Shown here one piece after another: positions 20,172 through 30,000 of a stretch of 64,000 nt of DNA; position 1 is the stretch's first letter; each line of letters starts with the position of its first letter. The notes under the pieces were generated by a model, which had not been told where the DNA came from, ran no database searches, and saw only the letters and a program-made list of their open reading frames with translations. Location of the stretch: assembly GCF_004764705.1 (NCBI RefSeq), contig NZ_SHLX01000001.1, positions 186,001 to 250,000 of the forward strand, given 5' to 3'. This DNA is from Paenibacillus cymbidii. GTDB taxonomy: Bacteria; Bacillota; Bacilli; Paenibacillales; NBRC-103111. A program made the position numbers and the translations under genes.

Positions 20172-20954
20172 ATGACGATTAAAGCGGTGCTGTTTGATTT
20201 TGACGGGACGATTTCGACGTTGCGAGCCGGTTGGGAAGAAGTGATGGCTCCGTTCATGAAGGAGGCAATCGCCGGGGGGCGGCAATTGTCTGCTGCGGAG
20301 AACGAAGCGCTCGATCGCGAGATTGCCGACTATATCGACCAATCGACCGGCATTCAGACGATTTACCAAATGCAGTGGCTGGCGGGTCTAGTAAAGGAGA
20401 AAGGCTGGAACGGCGAAGCGCTCGACGAATGGGCGTACAAGGCGGAGTATAACCGCCGTTTGCTCGAGCGGGTCAAAGACCGCGTCGAACGGCTGGCGTC
20501 GGGACAAGCTGATGCGGACGATTATTTGATCAAAGGGGCGGCTTCTTTTTTGAGGACGCTGCGGGATCGGGGAGTTGCGCTGTATGTGGCCAGCGGCACC
20601 GACCATCCCGACGTTGTGCGGGAAGCCGGGGTGCTCGGCGTAGCCGACTGCTTCAAGGAGATTGCCGGCGCGCCGGTCGGGCAAACGGCCTGCTCGAAGG
20701 AGAAGGTGCTGCAGGACCTGATCCATGCCAAAGGGTTGGCCGGAAGCGAGCTGGCTGTCGTCGGCGACGGCAAGGTGGAAATTCGACTCGGCTGCGAAGC
20801 CGGCGGGTTTGCGATCGGTCTTGCCAGCGACGAAGAACGCCGGGGAGGCATCAATCCGGTGAAGGAGAAGCGGCTCATTGCTGCGGGAGCGCAATGGATC
20901 GTGGGCGATTTTGCCAATGAGGCGGAATGGTTGGAGAAGCTTGGCTTGCAATAA
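20172..20954 (+). CDS. HAD-superfamily phosphatase
   Basis: This 260-residue protein has motif I LFDFDGTIS near residue 7 (Asp nucleophile and Asp+2) and motif II in LYVASGTDH. A Lys appears in the SKEKVLQDLI region and motif IV in ELAVVGDGKVEIRLGCEAGG. The helical cap lies between motifs I and II. It probably dephosphorylates a small phosphosugar or related metabolite. The ATG at 20172 is nine bases after AAAGGA. Its downstream neighbour, 26 bp away, is the duplicated DHS-like gene, so the two are probably one transcript under the ROK operator. Confidence 0.85.
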   Translation: MTIKAVLFDFDGTISTLRAGWEEVMAPFMKEAIAGGRQLSAAENEALDREIADYIDQSTGIQTIYQMQWLAGLVKEKGWNGEALDEWAYKAEYNRRLLERVKDRVERLASGQADADDYLIKGAASFLRTLRDRGVALYVASGTDHPDVVREAGVLGVADCFKEIAGAPVGQTACSKEKVLQDLIHAKGLAGSELAVVGDGKVEIRLGCEAGGFAIGLASDEERRGGINPVKEKRLIAAGAQWIVGDFANEAEWLEKLGLQ

Positions 20955-20980
20955 ACCGCAGCGAAAGGGGAGAAGAGCCG

Positions 20981-22999
20981 ATGCAGCAGCATCCGCGGCT
21001 ATCGTTCGATTCGATTCGCACCAACTCCGTCTATACGAGAACGAATCTTGTGACGATTCGCAACATGGCCAGGCCGTATGACGACTCGCTGGAACCGTGG
21101 CCGGCAGCGCCGGAGGAGGCACGGCAATTCGACGAGCTGGTCGACCGGATCGTCCGGACGAGAGCCGCCGGCAAGCCGGTCATTTGGTCAATGGGCGCCC
21201 ACGTGATCAAAAACGGGATGTCCCGCTACGTAATCGAAATGGTGCGAAACGGCATGTTGACGCATGTTTCCGGCAATGGGGCGACAAGCATCCATGACTT
21301 CGAGCTCGCGTTTCTCGGGGAAACGTCGGAGGATGTGGCGCGGGCGATCGAAGACGGCTCGTTCGGCATGTGGGAGGAAACCGGCCGCTTCATGAACGAA
21401 GCGATTCAGCAAGGGGCGGCGGAAGGGCTCGGCTACGGCGAAAGCTTGTACCGCTACCTGGACCGCAATCCTGAACGGTTCCCGCAATACGACGATTGCG
21501 TGTTTGTGCAATGCCAGCGCTCCGGCGTGCCGTACACATGCCATATTTCAATCGGCACGGATATTATCCATCAGCATCCGATTGTCGATTTTGCCGCGCT
21601 TGGCACGGCCAGCGGCCGCGATTTTGCCGCGCTGCGGCAGTCGGTGGAGGAGATGGCGGACGGCGGCGTGTTTCTCAATTTCGGTTCGGCCATTTCCGGA
21701 CCGGAGCTGTTTCTGAAGGCGGTAAGCATCGGCCGCAACCTCGGCCTCGGTATGGCGCCGATTGCGGCCGCCAATTTCGATATCGTGCCGGTATTCGCGG
21801 CGCCGCAGCCAACGGAAGCGGAGCCGGACTATTATTACCGGCCGCGGCGCAATTTTGTCGAGCGGCTGGCCGGCATCGGCGGGCAAGGCTACTTGTTCCA
21901 CGGCCTTCACCAGGCGACGATTCCGCAGCTGTTCCATCGCGTGCTGGCGCGGCGCGAAGAGCTTGGCGTCAGCTTCCCGGCATACGAGCGCAAGCCGCGT
22001 GCGGCCGGCACGGCCGTTAAGCTGCACCCGGTGCGGGAGCGGAAGGCGCTGCTTCGCGCGGACGGCGGCGACGCGGCGTACGCGCGCAAGTTGTTGGACA
22101 CGGCACCGGGTGACGGGTCCGTGCCGGTTTGGCCGGCCGCCGGAGACGACTTTGCCGACTTCGCCGGGCGGGTGCGCATGGCGCGGGAGCAAGGCAAAGA
22201 GGTGCTCGTTTCGCTCGGCGGCAATGTGGTCGGCACCGGCGTTACGCCGCTGCTGTGCGATCTGATCGCGCAAGGCTGGGTTACTCATGTGGCGCTGAAC
22301 GGCGCGAGCGCTTTTCAGGACTTTGAGCTGGCCGCCTTCGGCCAAACGGAGGAAGCGGACGACGACGCACTGGCGCAAGGCAAATTCGGCATGTGGCGCG
22401 AGCCGGGCGAGCTGCTGCATGCCGCGCTGCGCGAAGGTTATGCGCGCGGCCTCGGCTACGGCGAAAGCTTGATCGAACGCATGCGCCGGGAGCCGGAAGC
22501 GTTCCAGTACCGGCATATCAGTTTGTTGCAAGCTTGCGCCGACAGGGGAATTCCGTGCACAGTGCATGTGACCATCGGCACCGACGCGATTCAGCAGCAT
22601 CCGGATACCGATTTTACGGTGCAAGGCGGCGCCAGCGGCCGCGATTTCCATGTGTACGCCCATACGGTGTCGCGCCTCGACGGCGGCGTGTTTGCCAATT
22701 TCGGCTCGACGGTAACGGGGCCGGAAGTGTTCCTCAAAGCGCTGTCGATCGCCCGCAACCTGGGCCACCCGGTGCATCGCATTACGACGGCCAATTTCGA
22801 TATTGTGAAGCTTGGCGACTATCATCGCAAAGTCGGATACGAGGACTGGGACTACTACTACCGGCCGCGCAAAAATATTATTCACCGCCCGACGAGTCTC
22901 GGCGGCAAAGGGTACCACTTCGAAGGGCAACACCAGCAAACGATTCCGGCGCTGCATCGTTATTTGCTCGAGGTAAACAGCGCGAGTGGGGAGAAGTAG
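20981..22999 (+). CDS. Internally duplicated deoxyhypusine-synthase-like protein of unknown function
   Basis: The 672-residue product consists of two homologous halves (about 48-340 and 372-665). Matched segments include VSGNGATSIHDFELAF with VALNGASAFQDFELAA, GLGYGES in both, ISIGTDIIHQHP with VTIGTDAIQQHP, and GGVFLNFGS with GGVFANFGS. GPELFLKA also matches GPEVFLKA, and DYYYRPR occurs in both. The pattern NGA...DFELA...FGMWEE and the late NFGS/PE block resemble bacterial proteins described as deoxyhypusine-synthase-like NAD-binding folds; this family link is my recognition, not a search. Single-domain relatives would be about 320-350 residues, so a fusion or duplication is the notable point. 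No catalytic role can be assigned. Confidence 0.7.
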   Translation: MQQHPRLSFDSIRTNSVYTRTNLVTIRNMARPYDDSLEPWPAAPEEARQFDELVDRIVRTRAAGKPVIWSMGAHVIKNGMSRYVIEMVRNGMLTHVSGNGATSIHDFELAFLGETSEDVARAIEDGSFGMWEETGRFMNEAIQQGAAEGLGYGESLYRYLDRNPERFPQYDDCVFVQCQRSGVPYTCHISIGTDIIHQHPIVDFAALGTASGRDFAALRQSVEEMADGGVFLNFGSAISGPELFLKAVSIGRNLGLGMAPIAAANFDIVPVFAAPQPTEAEPDYYYRPRRNFVERLAGIGGQGYLFHGLHQATIPQLFHRVLARREELGVSFPAYERKPRAAGTAVKLHPVRERKALLRADGGDAAYARKLLDTAPGDGSVPVWPAAGDDFADFAGRVRMAREQGKEVLVSLGGNVVGTGVTPLLCDLIAQGWVTHVALNGASAFQDFELAAFGQTEEADDDALAQGKFGMWREPGELLHAALREGYARGLGYGESLIERMRREPEAFQYRHISLLQACADRGIPCTVHVTIGTDAIQQHPDTDFTVQGGASGRDFHVYAHTVSRLDGGVFANFGSTVTGPEVFLKALSIARNLGHPVHRITTANFDIVKLGDYHRKVGYEDWDYYYRPRKNIIHRPTSLGGKGYHFEGQHQQTIPALHRYLLEVNSASGEK

Positions 23000-23009
23000 T
23001 TGCCCGTCT

Positions 23010-23204
23010 CGAAATAAGCCCGATTTTATTGGCTATTTGGCAAAAAACGACCGGCTGCAACAAAATAGCCAGTGATTTCACTGGCTATTTAGCCGAATCG
23101 GCTCGTCAGGGGCCTTTTCAGTGAAAATAACCAGTGGTTTCACTGGCTATTTCCAGTGAACCGGACGAAATCCGGTGAATAAGCCATTTTTCATTGGCTA
23201 TTCC
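23010..23204 (-). repeat. Four-module AATAGCC palindrome cassette, inverted copy
   Basis: Right arms GGCTATT lie at 23030, 23082, 23144 and 23195, spaced 52, 62 and 51 bp. Read on the minus strand this gives 51, 62 and 52, the same geometry as at 19.4 and 38.5 kb. The last module, AATAAGCCA...TGGCTATT, is the reverse complement of module 1 in the other copies. It follows the DHS-like stop codon. Confidence 0.8.
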
Positions 23205-23256
23205 GGTGGGGCGGGGGCATGGCAACGGCTCCGCCACTGCCGTCAAACATTTTACC

Positions 23257-23326
23257 TTAATCATTAAATAAAATAGTTGCCAAACCATCGACAGTCGTTG
23301 TATATTTAACTTAATAATTAAGTTAA
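23257..23326 (+). promoter_or_regulatory. Promoter of the GH4 gene flanked by two ROK-type operators
   Basis: Operator 1 is the perfect 11-bp palindrome TTAATCATTAA (23257-23267). The promoter is TTGCCA (23277-23282), 18-bp spacer, TATATT (23301-23306). Operator 2 (23306-23326) is a perfect palindrome with 10-bp arms TTAACTTAAT and ATTAAGTTAA around a central A. It overlaps the end of the -10 box and the probable transcription start, the classical position for repression. Confidence 0.7.
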
Positions 23327-23351
23327 TGAACGGAACGGGAGAGGACACAAG

Positions 23352-24650
23352 ATGAATAAACTAACGTTTCTCGGCGCAGGAAGCTCCGTATTTGCCAAAA
23401 ACGTGCTCGGCGATTGCATGCTGTCGCCGGCGCTGCAGGATTTCGAGCTGGCGCTGTTCGATATCGATCCCGAGCGGCTGCGCGATTCCGAGCAAATGCT
23501 GCTGAACCTGCGCGAGACGCTCGGCAGCACTTGCCGCGTCAAGCCTTACACGGACCGCAAGGAAGCGCTGCGCGGCGCCAAATACGTGGTGAACGCCATC
23601 CAGGTCGGCGGCTACGACCCGTGCACGATCACCGATTTCGAAGTGCCGAAGCGGTACGGCTTGCGCCAGACGGTCGCCGATACGCTCGGCATCGGCGGCA
23701 TTTTCCGCAACTTGCGCACGATTCCGGTGATGCTCGATTTTGCCGCCGATATGCACGAGGTTTGCCCGGACGCGTTGTTCCTCAACTACACGAACCCGAT
23801 GGCGGTGCTGACGAACGCGATGATTACGCACGGCGGCATCAACACGGTTGGCTTGTGCCACAGCGTGCAGGTGTGTTTGCCGCGGCTGTTCGAACGGCTG
23901 GACATGGACCCCGCAGGCGTGCAAACGAAAATCGCCGGCATCAACCATATGGGCTGGCTGCTCGAAGCGACCCGCGACGGCGTCGACCTGTATCCGGAGA
24001 TCAGACGGCGCGCCGCCGAGAAGCAGAAGGAAAAGCACGACGACATGGTGCGGTTCGAAATTTTGCTGCGTTTCGGCTACTACGTGACGGAATCGTCGCG
24101 GCATTCGTCGGAATACTATCCGTACTTCATCAAAAACTTATACCCCGAGCTGATCGAACGTTACGACATCCCGCTCGACAACTATTTGCACAGCTGCCAG
24201 CGCCAGATCGAAAAGTGGAAAACGATGCGCGAAGAGCTGGTGAACAATAAAAGTCTGACGCACGAACGGACGCGCGAATACGCCTCGCGTATTCTCGAAG
24301 CGATGGAGACGAATGTGCCGATCAAGATCGGCGGCAACGTGATGAACAACGGCCTGATCGCCAATTTGCCGAAAGAGGCGTGCGTCGAAGTGCCGTGCCT
24401 GGTCGACGCGAACGGCGTGCAGCCGACCGTTGTCGGCAACTTGCCGCCGCAGCTGGCTGCGCTGAACCGGACGAACATCAACACCCAGCTGCTGACGCTT
24501 GAAGCGGCGATCACGCGAAAGAAAGAGCACATTTACCACGCGGCGATGCTCGACCCGCACACGTCGGCGGAATTGTCGATCGACGATATCGTATCGCTGT
24601 GCGACGATATGATCGAAGCGCACGGCGACTGGTTGCCGGCATTCCGCTGA
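23352..24650 (+). CDS. Glycoside hydrolase family 4, alpha-galactosidase type (MelA-like)
   Basis: GH4 enzymes cleave glycosides by an NAD- and metal-dependent redox/elimination mechanism in the cytoplasm. The 432-residue protein starts with the Rossmann loop LTFLGAGSSVFAKNVLGD. It has FLNYTNPMAVLT and the metal-binding Cys/His motif GLCHSVQ; the CHSV form is associated with alpha-galactosidases in this family. INHMGW and the Tyr-containing TESSRHSSEYYPYF follow. The ATG at 23352 is behind GGGAGAGG. It is the best operator-marked gene of the locus and lies next to the ROK regulator. The exact sugar specificity remains an inference. Confidence 0.85.
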   Translation: MNKLTFLGAGSSVFAKNVLGDCMLSPALQDFELALFDIDPERLRDSEQMLLNLRETLGSTCRVKPYTDRKEALRGAKYVVNAIQVGGYDPCTITDFEVPKRYGLRQTVADTLGIGGIFRNLRTIPVMLDFAADMHEVCPDALFLNYTNPMAVLTNAMITHGGINTVGLCHSVQVCLPRLFERLDMDPAGVQTKIAGINHMGWLLEATRDGVDLYPEIRRRAAEKQKEKHDDMVRFEILLRFGYYVTESSRHSSEYYPYFIKNLYPELIERYDIPLDNYLHSCQRQIEKWKTMREELVNNKSLTHERTREYASRILEAMETNVPIKIGGNVMNNGLIANLPKEACVEVPCLVDANGVQPTVVGNLPPQLAALNRTNINTQLLTLEAAITRKKEHIYHAAMLDPHTSAELSIDDIVSLCDDMIEAHGDWLPAFR

Positions 24651-24736
24651 CCATGTAGATCCGGCTGTCGACCCAACACGAACATTGTGCGGCCGCAATC
24701 GCTTCCGATGTGGTACACTCGTATTGCGGTTCAATC

Positions 24737-24746
24737 ATTAAGTTAA
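24737..24746 (+). promoter_or_regulatory. Half operator overlapping the ROK regulator start
   Basis: ATTAAGTTAA is an exact right arm of the 23306-23326 palindrome, directly before the proposed start codon. An extended -10 (TGGTACACT, 24710-24718) lies about 20 bp upstream, so the site would be just downstream of the transcription start. Confidence 0.5.
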
Positions 24747-25933
24747 TGGGGGGCTCACCGATCGACTCCAATAAAATCGCTTACCTGCAGCAAGTCAAAC
24801 AGATGAATATGGCGACGATCCTGCGCCAGATCTGGAAGAAGGAACAAGTGTCGCGCGTTGAGCTAGTGTCGAGCGCCGATCTGACATCGGGCACGATTAC
24901 GAATTTGACGGGGGAACTGATCGGGCACAAGGTGATCCGCGAATACGAAGCGGTGTCCGGCAGCGTGGGCCGCAAGCGGGTTATGCTCGGCTTCGACCCG
25001 GGGCATTACCGCATCATCGGGCTCGATATCGGACGCAACAATTTTGAAATCGTGCTGATGGACTTGTGCGGTCGCGTGCTTCGTTCGGTTGGCGGCGATG
25101 TCGACCGGGAAGCCGGTCCGGAAGGATTTTTCGCCCGCATCATGCCGGCGTTGACGGACATGCGGCAGGAGGCGGAAAAAGCCGGCCATCCGGTGCTCGG
25201 CATCGGCGTCGGCGTCCCGGGTCCGATTGATTACAGCCGGGGAGCGCTGCTGAATCCGCCGAATTTTCCCGGGTGGAGCGGCTTCCCGCTGCAGGCGGAG
25301 CTGGAGAAACGAACCGGCGGGCGCGTCATGATCGAGGACAACGCGCGGACATCGGCGCTGGCCGAACGCTGGTACGGCATCGGCCGCAACGTCGACGATC
25401 TTGTATTCATCACGATGGGCGGCGGTATCGGCGGCGGCGTCATTTCGCAGGGCGAAATCGTGCGCGGCACGAACGGCCTGTGCGGCCAGGTCGGTCACAT
25501 GACGATCGTCATGGACGGCAAAGTGTGCGACTGCGGCAACCGCGGCTGTTGGGAGCCGATCGGCTCCATTCCCGGCATCCTCGGACGCTGGGGCGGCGGC
25601 GGCACGATGGACGACTTCAAGGCGGCCGTGCGCGCAGGCGACTCCCATGCGCTCAAATGCATGGAGGACACGCTTGCGTTCCTCGAAACGGCGCTGATTA
25701 ATGTATTCAACCTGTACGACCCGGAAGTAGTCGTGCTCGGCGGCCAATTGTATCCGTACATCGCGGAATACCGCGCTACCGTGCAGGAGCGGCTGCAAGC
25801 CCGGCTGTACGCCTTTGCCAAAGACCGGTTGCGGCTCGAGCCGTCCAGCTTCGGCGCTTCGCAAAGCGCGATCGGCGGAGCGGCGATGCTGTTCCGCGAG
25901 CTGCTGAGCGAACCGGTCAAGCTGCTGGTTTGA
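24746..25933 (+). CDS. ROK-family transcriptional repressor (NagC/XylR-like)
   Basis: This 395-residue protein has an N-terminal winged helix (MNMATILRQIWKKEQVSRVELV, then TSGTITNLTGELI) and a ROK sugar-binding/kinase-like domain with IIGLDIGRNNFEIVLMD, GVGVPGPID and MGGGIGGGVI. The zinc motif CDCGNRGCWE is also present. The start is taken at the ATG 24746, which has a poor ribosome-binding site; a start within the next 20 codons is possible. Operators of one palindrome type occur upstream of genes on both sides of this repressor, so it is the likely local regulator responding to a monosaccharide released by GH4/GH38. Confidence 0.88.
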   Translation: MGGSPIDSNKIAYLQQVKQMNMATILRQIWKKEQVSRVELVSSADLTSGTITNLTGELIGHKVIREYEAVSGSVGRKRVMLGFDPGHYRIIGLDIGRNNFEIVLMDLCGRVLRSVGGDVDREAGPEGFFARIMPALTDMRQEAEKAGHPVLGIGVGVPGPIDYSRGALLNPPNFPGWSGFPLQAELEKRTGGRVMIEDNARTSALAERWYGIGRNVDDLVFITMGGGIGGGVISQGEIVRGTNGLCGQVGHMTIVMDGKVCDCGNRGCWEPIGSIPGILGRWGGGGTMDDFKAAVRAGDSHALKCMEDTLAFLETALINVFNLYDPEVVVLGGQLYPYIAEYRATVQERLQARLYAFAKDRLRLEPSSFGASQSAIGGAAMLFRELLSEPVKLLV

Positions 25934-25973
25934 CGCCGGCAAGCGAACAATCGTCCGAAGGGGGGCATCCATC

Positions 25974-26975
25974 ATGGCAAGCCAACTATACCGCCCGCTG
26001 CGCAACGCCGGCTGCAGAATCGTCGACGATTTGACGTTCAAAGGCTATCGCTCGCTGCTGCTCGAAAATGAAAGCCTGCTCATTCATCTGCTGCTGGACC
26101 GGGGCGGCGAGCCGGTCCGCTGGCAACACAAGCCGACGGACACCGATTTCATCTGGCTGTCGCAGCGCGGCATCGACCGCCCCCATCCGCTCTACAGCAA
26201 CGACTATGAAATCAGCTACCTCGGCGGCTGGCAGGAAATGTTCCCGGAAGTCAGCTATACGTCCGTTTACCGGAATACAACCGTGCACCGCGGCGAATCG
26301 GCGATTACGCCGTGGGATTATACGATCTTGCAGGACGATCCGGAGCGAATCGAAGTGCAGCTCGTCAACCGCATTCGTTCGATGCCCTTCCGCACCGAAA
26401 AAAAGATTGCGCTTACTTCCGGAAGCGCTGTCGTCCGGATCGAAGAAACGATCGTCAATTTGTCATCTGCCACGGCGCTCGAAGCGAACTGGGGGCACCA
26501 TCTGGCATACGGCGCGCCATTCCTCGATCGCGACACGGTCGCCGAGCTGACGGAAGGCGCGACCGTCCATCACCCGGCAACCGGCGAAAGCTGGCCTTGG
26601 CCGGCGGCGCGGCAGAACGGCGCGGAGGTCGACCTGTCGCGTTTGCCGGAGCCGGGCACGCCGCGCGATCTGCTGTATGTGCGCGCCGCGGACGGCAAAT
26701 ACCGGCTGACGAACAGGCGCCGGGGCGTATCGCTCGAGGTGCGTTGGGACCAGGAAGTTTGGCCATACTTGTGGTACTGGCAAAATTTTGGCCACGACAG
26801 CGATGCTCCGTTCTTCGGGCGCGATTACAACATCGGGCTGGAAATGTTCAACGTTCCGCCGAAGCTGACGCTGGCGGAAGCGGCGGCGCAAGGGCTGGCG
26901 CTCGTCGTGCCGCCGAACGGCAGCGTGTCGGCATGGCTGGAATTCGAAGCGATAACAAACCCATCCATCGATTAA
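25974..26975 (+). CDS. Aldose 1-epimerase-like (galactose mutarotase superfamily) protein
   Basis: This 333-residue cytoplasmic protein is predicted as an all-beta mutarotase-like fold: LLIHLLLDRGGEPVRWQHKPT, YLGGWQEMFPE, EANWGHHLAYGAPFLDRD (a His in the place used by aldose epimerases) and FGRDYNIGLEMFN near the end. The family includes epimerases and DUF4432-type proteins of unknown substrate. GAAGGGGGG precedes the ATG. Its position after the ROK gene and before the alpha-mannosidase suggests anomer interconversion of a released sugar. Confidence 0.7.
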   Translation: MASQLYRPLRNAGCRIVDDLTFKGYRSLLLENESLLIHLLLDRGGEPVRWQHKPTDTDFIWLSQRGIDRPHPLYSNDYEISYLGGWQEMFPEVSYTSVYRNTTVHRGESAITPWDYTILQDDPERIEVQLVNRIRSMPFRTEKKIALTSGSAVVRIEETIVNLSSATALEANWGHHLAYGAPFLDRDTVAELTEGATVHHPATGESWPWPAARQNGAEVDLSRLPEPGTPRDLLYVRAADGKYRLTNRRRGVSLEVRWDQEVWPYLWYWQNFGHDSDAPFFGRDYNIGLEMFNVPPKLTLAEAAAQGLALVVPPNGSVSAWLEFEAITNPSID

Positions 26976-26989
26976 CGATTTTGCCATTT

Positions 26990-27010
26990 TTACTTAATGA
27001 ATAAGGGAAA
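26990..27010 (+). promoter_or_regulatory. Possible ROK-type operator upstream of the alpha-mannosidase
   Basis: TTTACTTAAT-G-AATAAGGGAA matches 16 of 20 arm bases of the palindrome at 23306-23326; the left arm is the better one (9 of 10). Confidence 0.4.
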
Positions 27011-27060
27011 TGCCGCAAGCGCGCGCCAAGCAACCCGCGCCGGCATACAGGAGGGTCCAC

Positions 27061-30000
27061 ATGCTGCTGACCTACGAAAAACTCGGCCGCCGCATCCGCG
27101 AGCTCGAGCCGCTGCGCTACCGCAATCCGATCGCCATACCGACTTATCGATTCTGGGTAGACGAAGCGGCTGAAGTGGCCGCCATGCCGCCGGCAGACGC
27201 CGTTTGGAGCGAGCTGTCGGTCGGCGACCGCTGGAGCGGATACGATTTGACCGCCTGGCTGCAGACGGAAGCGACGATTCCGGCGGAATGGAGCGGCCAA
27301 ACGGTGCTGGGGCTGTTCGATTTCGGCAAAACCGGCGCCGGCCACAACTCCGGCTTCGAATCGCTGCTGTACGTCGACGGGGCGCCTTACCAGGGAGTCG
27401 GCAGCAACCATAAGGAAGTGTTTTTTCCCGAGTCGTTCGCCGGGCGCACCGTCAAGCTGCTGTTCAAGGTGTGGACCGGGCTGAACGGCCAGTCCGGCGC
27501 CAGAACGCCGCTCGAGCACAAGCTGGAAACGTCGGCGCTGGCGTTGCTCGACAAGGAAACGGACGACTTGTACTATACGGCGCTCGCCGTCTGGCAAACG
27601 ATCGGCGTGCTCGGCGAAAACGCCTGGGAGCACCAGGCGCTGCTCAAGGCGCTCGACCGCGCGTTCCTGCCGCTCGACTGGCACATCCGCGGCGACGAAT
27701 CGTTCTACGCCAGCGTCCGCGAAGCGTGCCGCAAGCTGCACGAGGAGCTCGACTCGCTGCCGAAGCACCATCCGCTGACCGTACGCACGATCGGCCACAC
27801 CCATATCGACGTCGCCTGGCTGTGGCGGCTGAAGCATACGCGCGAGAAGGCGGCGCGTTCGTTTTCGACCGTGCTGAAGCTGATGGAGCAGTTCCCGGAG
27901 TATGTGTTCCTGCAGACGATGCCGCAGCTGTACGAATACATCGAGCACGATTACCCGGACATTTTCGCCGGCATCAAGGAGCGCGTGCGCGAAGGCCGCT
28001 GGGAGGCGGGCGGCGCGATGTGGCTCGAGTCGGACTGCAACATCCCGTCGGGCGAATCGCTCGTGCGCCAGCTCGTGTACGGCATGCGTTACTTCGAAGA
28101 TAAATTCGGCGTCCAATGCGAATACTTGTGGCTGCCCGACGTGTTCGGCTACAGCTGGGCGCTGCCGCAAATTTTGCGCAAGAGCGGGCTGCGTTATTTC
28201 ATGACGACCAAAATCAGCTGGAACGTGTACAACCGGTTCCCGCACGACACGTTCCTCTGGCGCGGCATCGACGGCACGGAAATTTTGACTCATTACATCA
28301 CGACCCCGGACCCGGGCGCCAAAGGCGACAAGTTCACCAAGTTCTACACCTACAACGGCCAGGTGCTGCCGGCGACCGTGTCGGGCATCTGGAACAACTA
28401 CCGGGACAAGGAAATCAACGACAGCGAGCTGCTGCTGTCGTACGGCTGGGGCGACGGGGGCGGCGGGCCGACGCGGGAAATGCTCGAGCTGCGCCGCCGG
28501 CTGGAAAACATGCCGGGCTTGCCGCGCACGACAACGGGACGGGCGAGCGAATTCTTCAACGAACTGGAGCGCAAAGTCGACAGCACCGATCGTTACGTGC
28601 ACCGCTGGGACGGCGAGCTGTACCTGGAGCTGCACCGCGGCACCTATACGTCGCAAGGCTACGTGAAGAAGATGAACCGCCGTCTGGAGACGCTGCTTCA
28701 CGATGCGGAAGCGATTTCGGCGTTCAATATGCCGCTGGCGGGCGCCGCGTCTTATCCGCGGCAAGCGCTGTACGACAGCTGGCGCATCGTGCTGCGCAAC
28801 CAGTTCCATGACATCCTGCCCGGCTCTTCGATCCGGCAGGTGTACGAGGATTGCCATGTCGAGTACGCCGAAGCGGAGGGGCTGGCGCAAGACACGTTGA
28901 CCGCCGGCTTGCAAACGCTCGCTTCTCGCGTCGGCGGCGAAGCGGAAGGCTGGCTCGTCTTCAACTCCTTGTCGTGGGCGCGTTCCGAAGCCGTCGAGCT
29001 GCCGTGGAAAGACGGTTACGCCGACGCCGCCTGGGAAGACGCGGCCGGACGCCCCGTCGTCGCCGCCCGTTCGGCTGACGGCAGCAAGCTGCGGCTTGCG
29101 GTGGAGGATATCCCCGCGCTCGGTTACACGACGGTCCGCCGTGCAGCGGCGCAAGCCGCTGCAACGCCAGCTGCGGACAACGGCGGCATCGCCGTACACG
29201 CGAACGGAGCGAACACACCGTTCTACGAGCTCGAATGGAACGGCAGCGGTCAACTGACGCGCCTTTACGACAAGCGGCTGAACCGCGAGATTCTTGCGCC
29301 GGGGGAAGTCGCCAACCGGTTCGACGTGCACGAAGACAAACCGGTGCTGCACGACAACTGGGAAATCGACATCTTTTACAGCGAAAAAGTGCGTCACGTC
29401 ACCGATCTGCAAACGGTCGAAACGGTGGAAAACAACGCGGTGCGCACGGTGATCCGGTTCAAGTGGACGTTTTTTGCGTCGACGTTCGAGCAAGACCTGA
29501 TTCTGTACCCGCACGATCCGCGGATCGAATTCGCCACGCGCGTCGACTGGCAGGAGCGGGAAATGCTGCTCAAGGTCGCGTTCCCGGTCGATGTGCGGGC
29601 GACGGCGGCGACGTACGAAATCCAGTTCGGCAGCGTGCAGCGGCCGACGCACTGGAACACGAGCTGGGACTACGCCCGGTTCGAAACGTGCGCGCAGAAG
29701 TGGGTCGATCTGTCGGAGCGCGGCTGCGGCGTCAGCCTGCTGAACGATTGCAAATACGGGCACGACATCAAGGACAACGTGATCCGGCTGACCTTGCTCA
29801 AGTCGTCGAACGAACCCGATCCGGAAATGGATCGCGGCGAACACACGTTTACGTATGCGCTGCTGCCGCATAACGGCGACTGGGCGGCCGCGGGCACGGC
29901 ACGGCAGGCGTACCGGCTGAATACGCCGGTTGCCGTTGCGGCTCTCCCGCAAACGGCGGCAGCCGCAACGGATGCGCTGCCGGCATCGCTTGGCTTCCTC

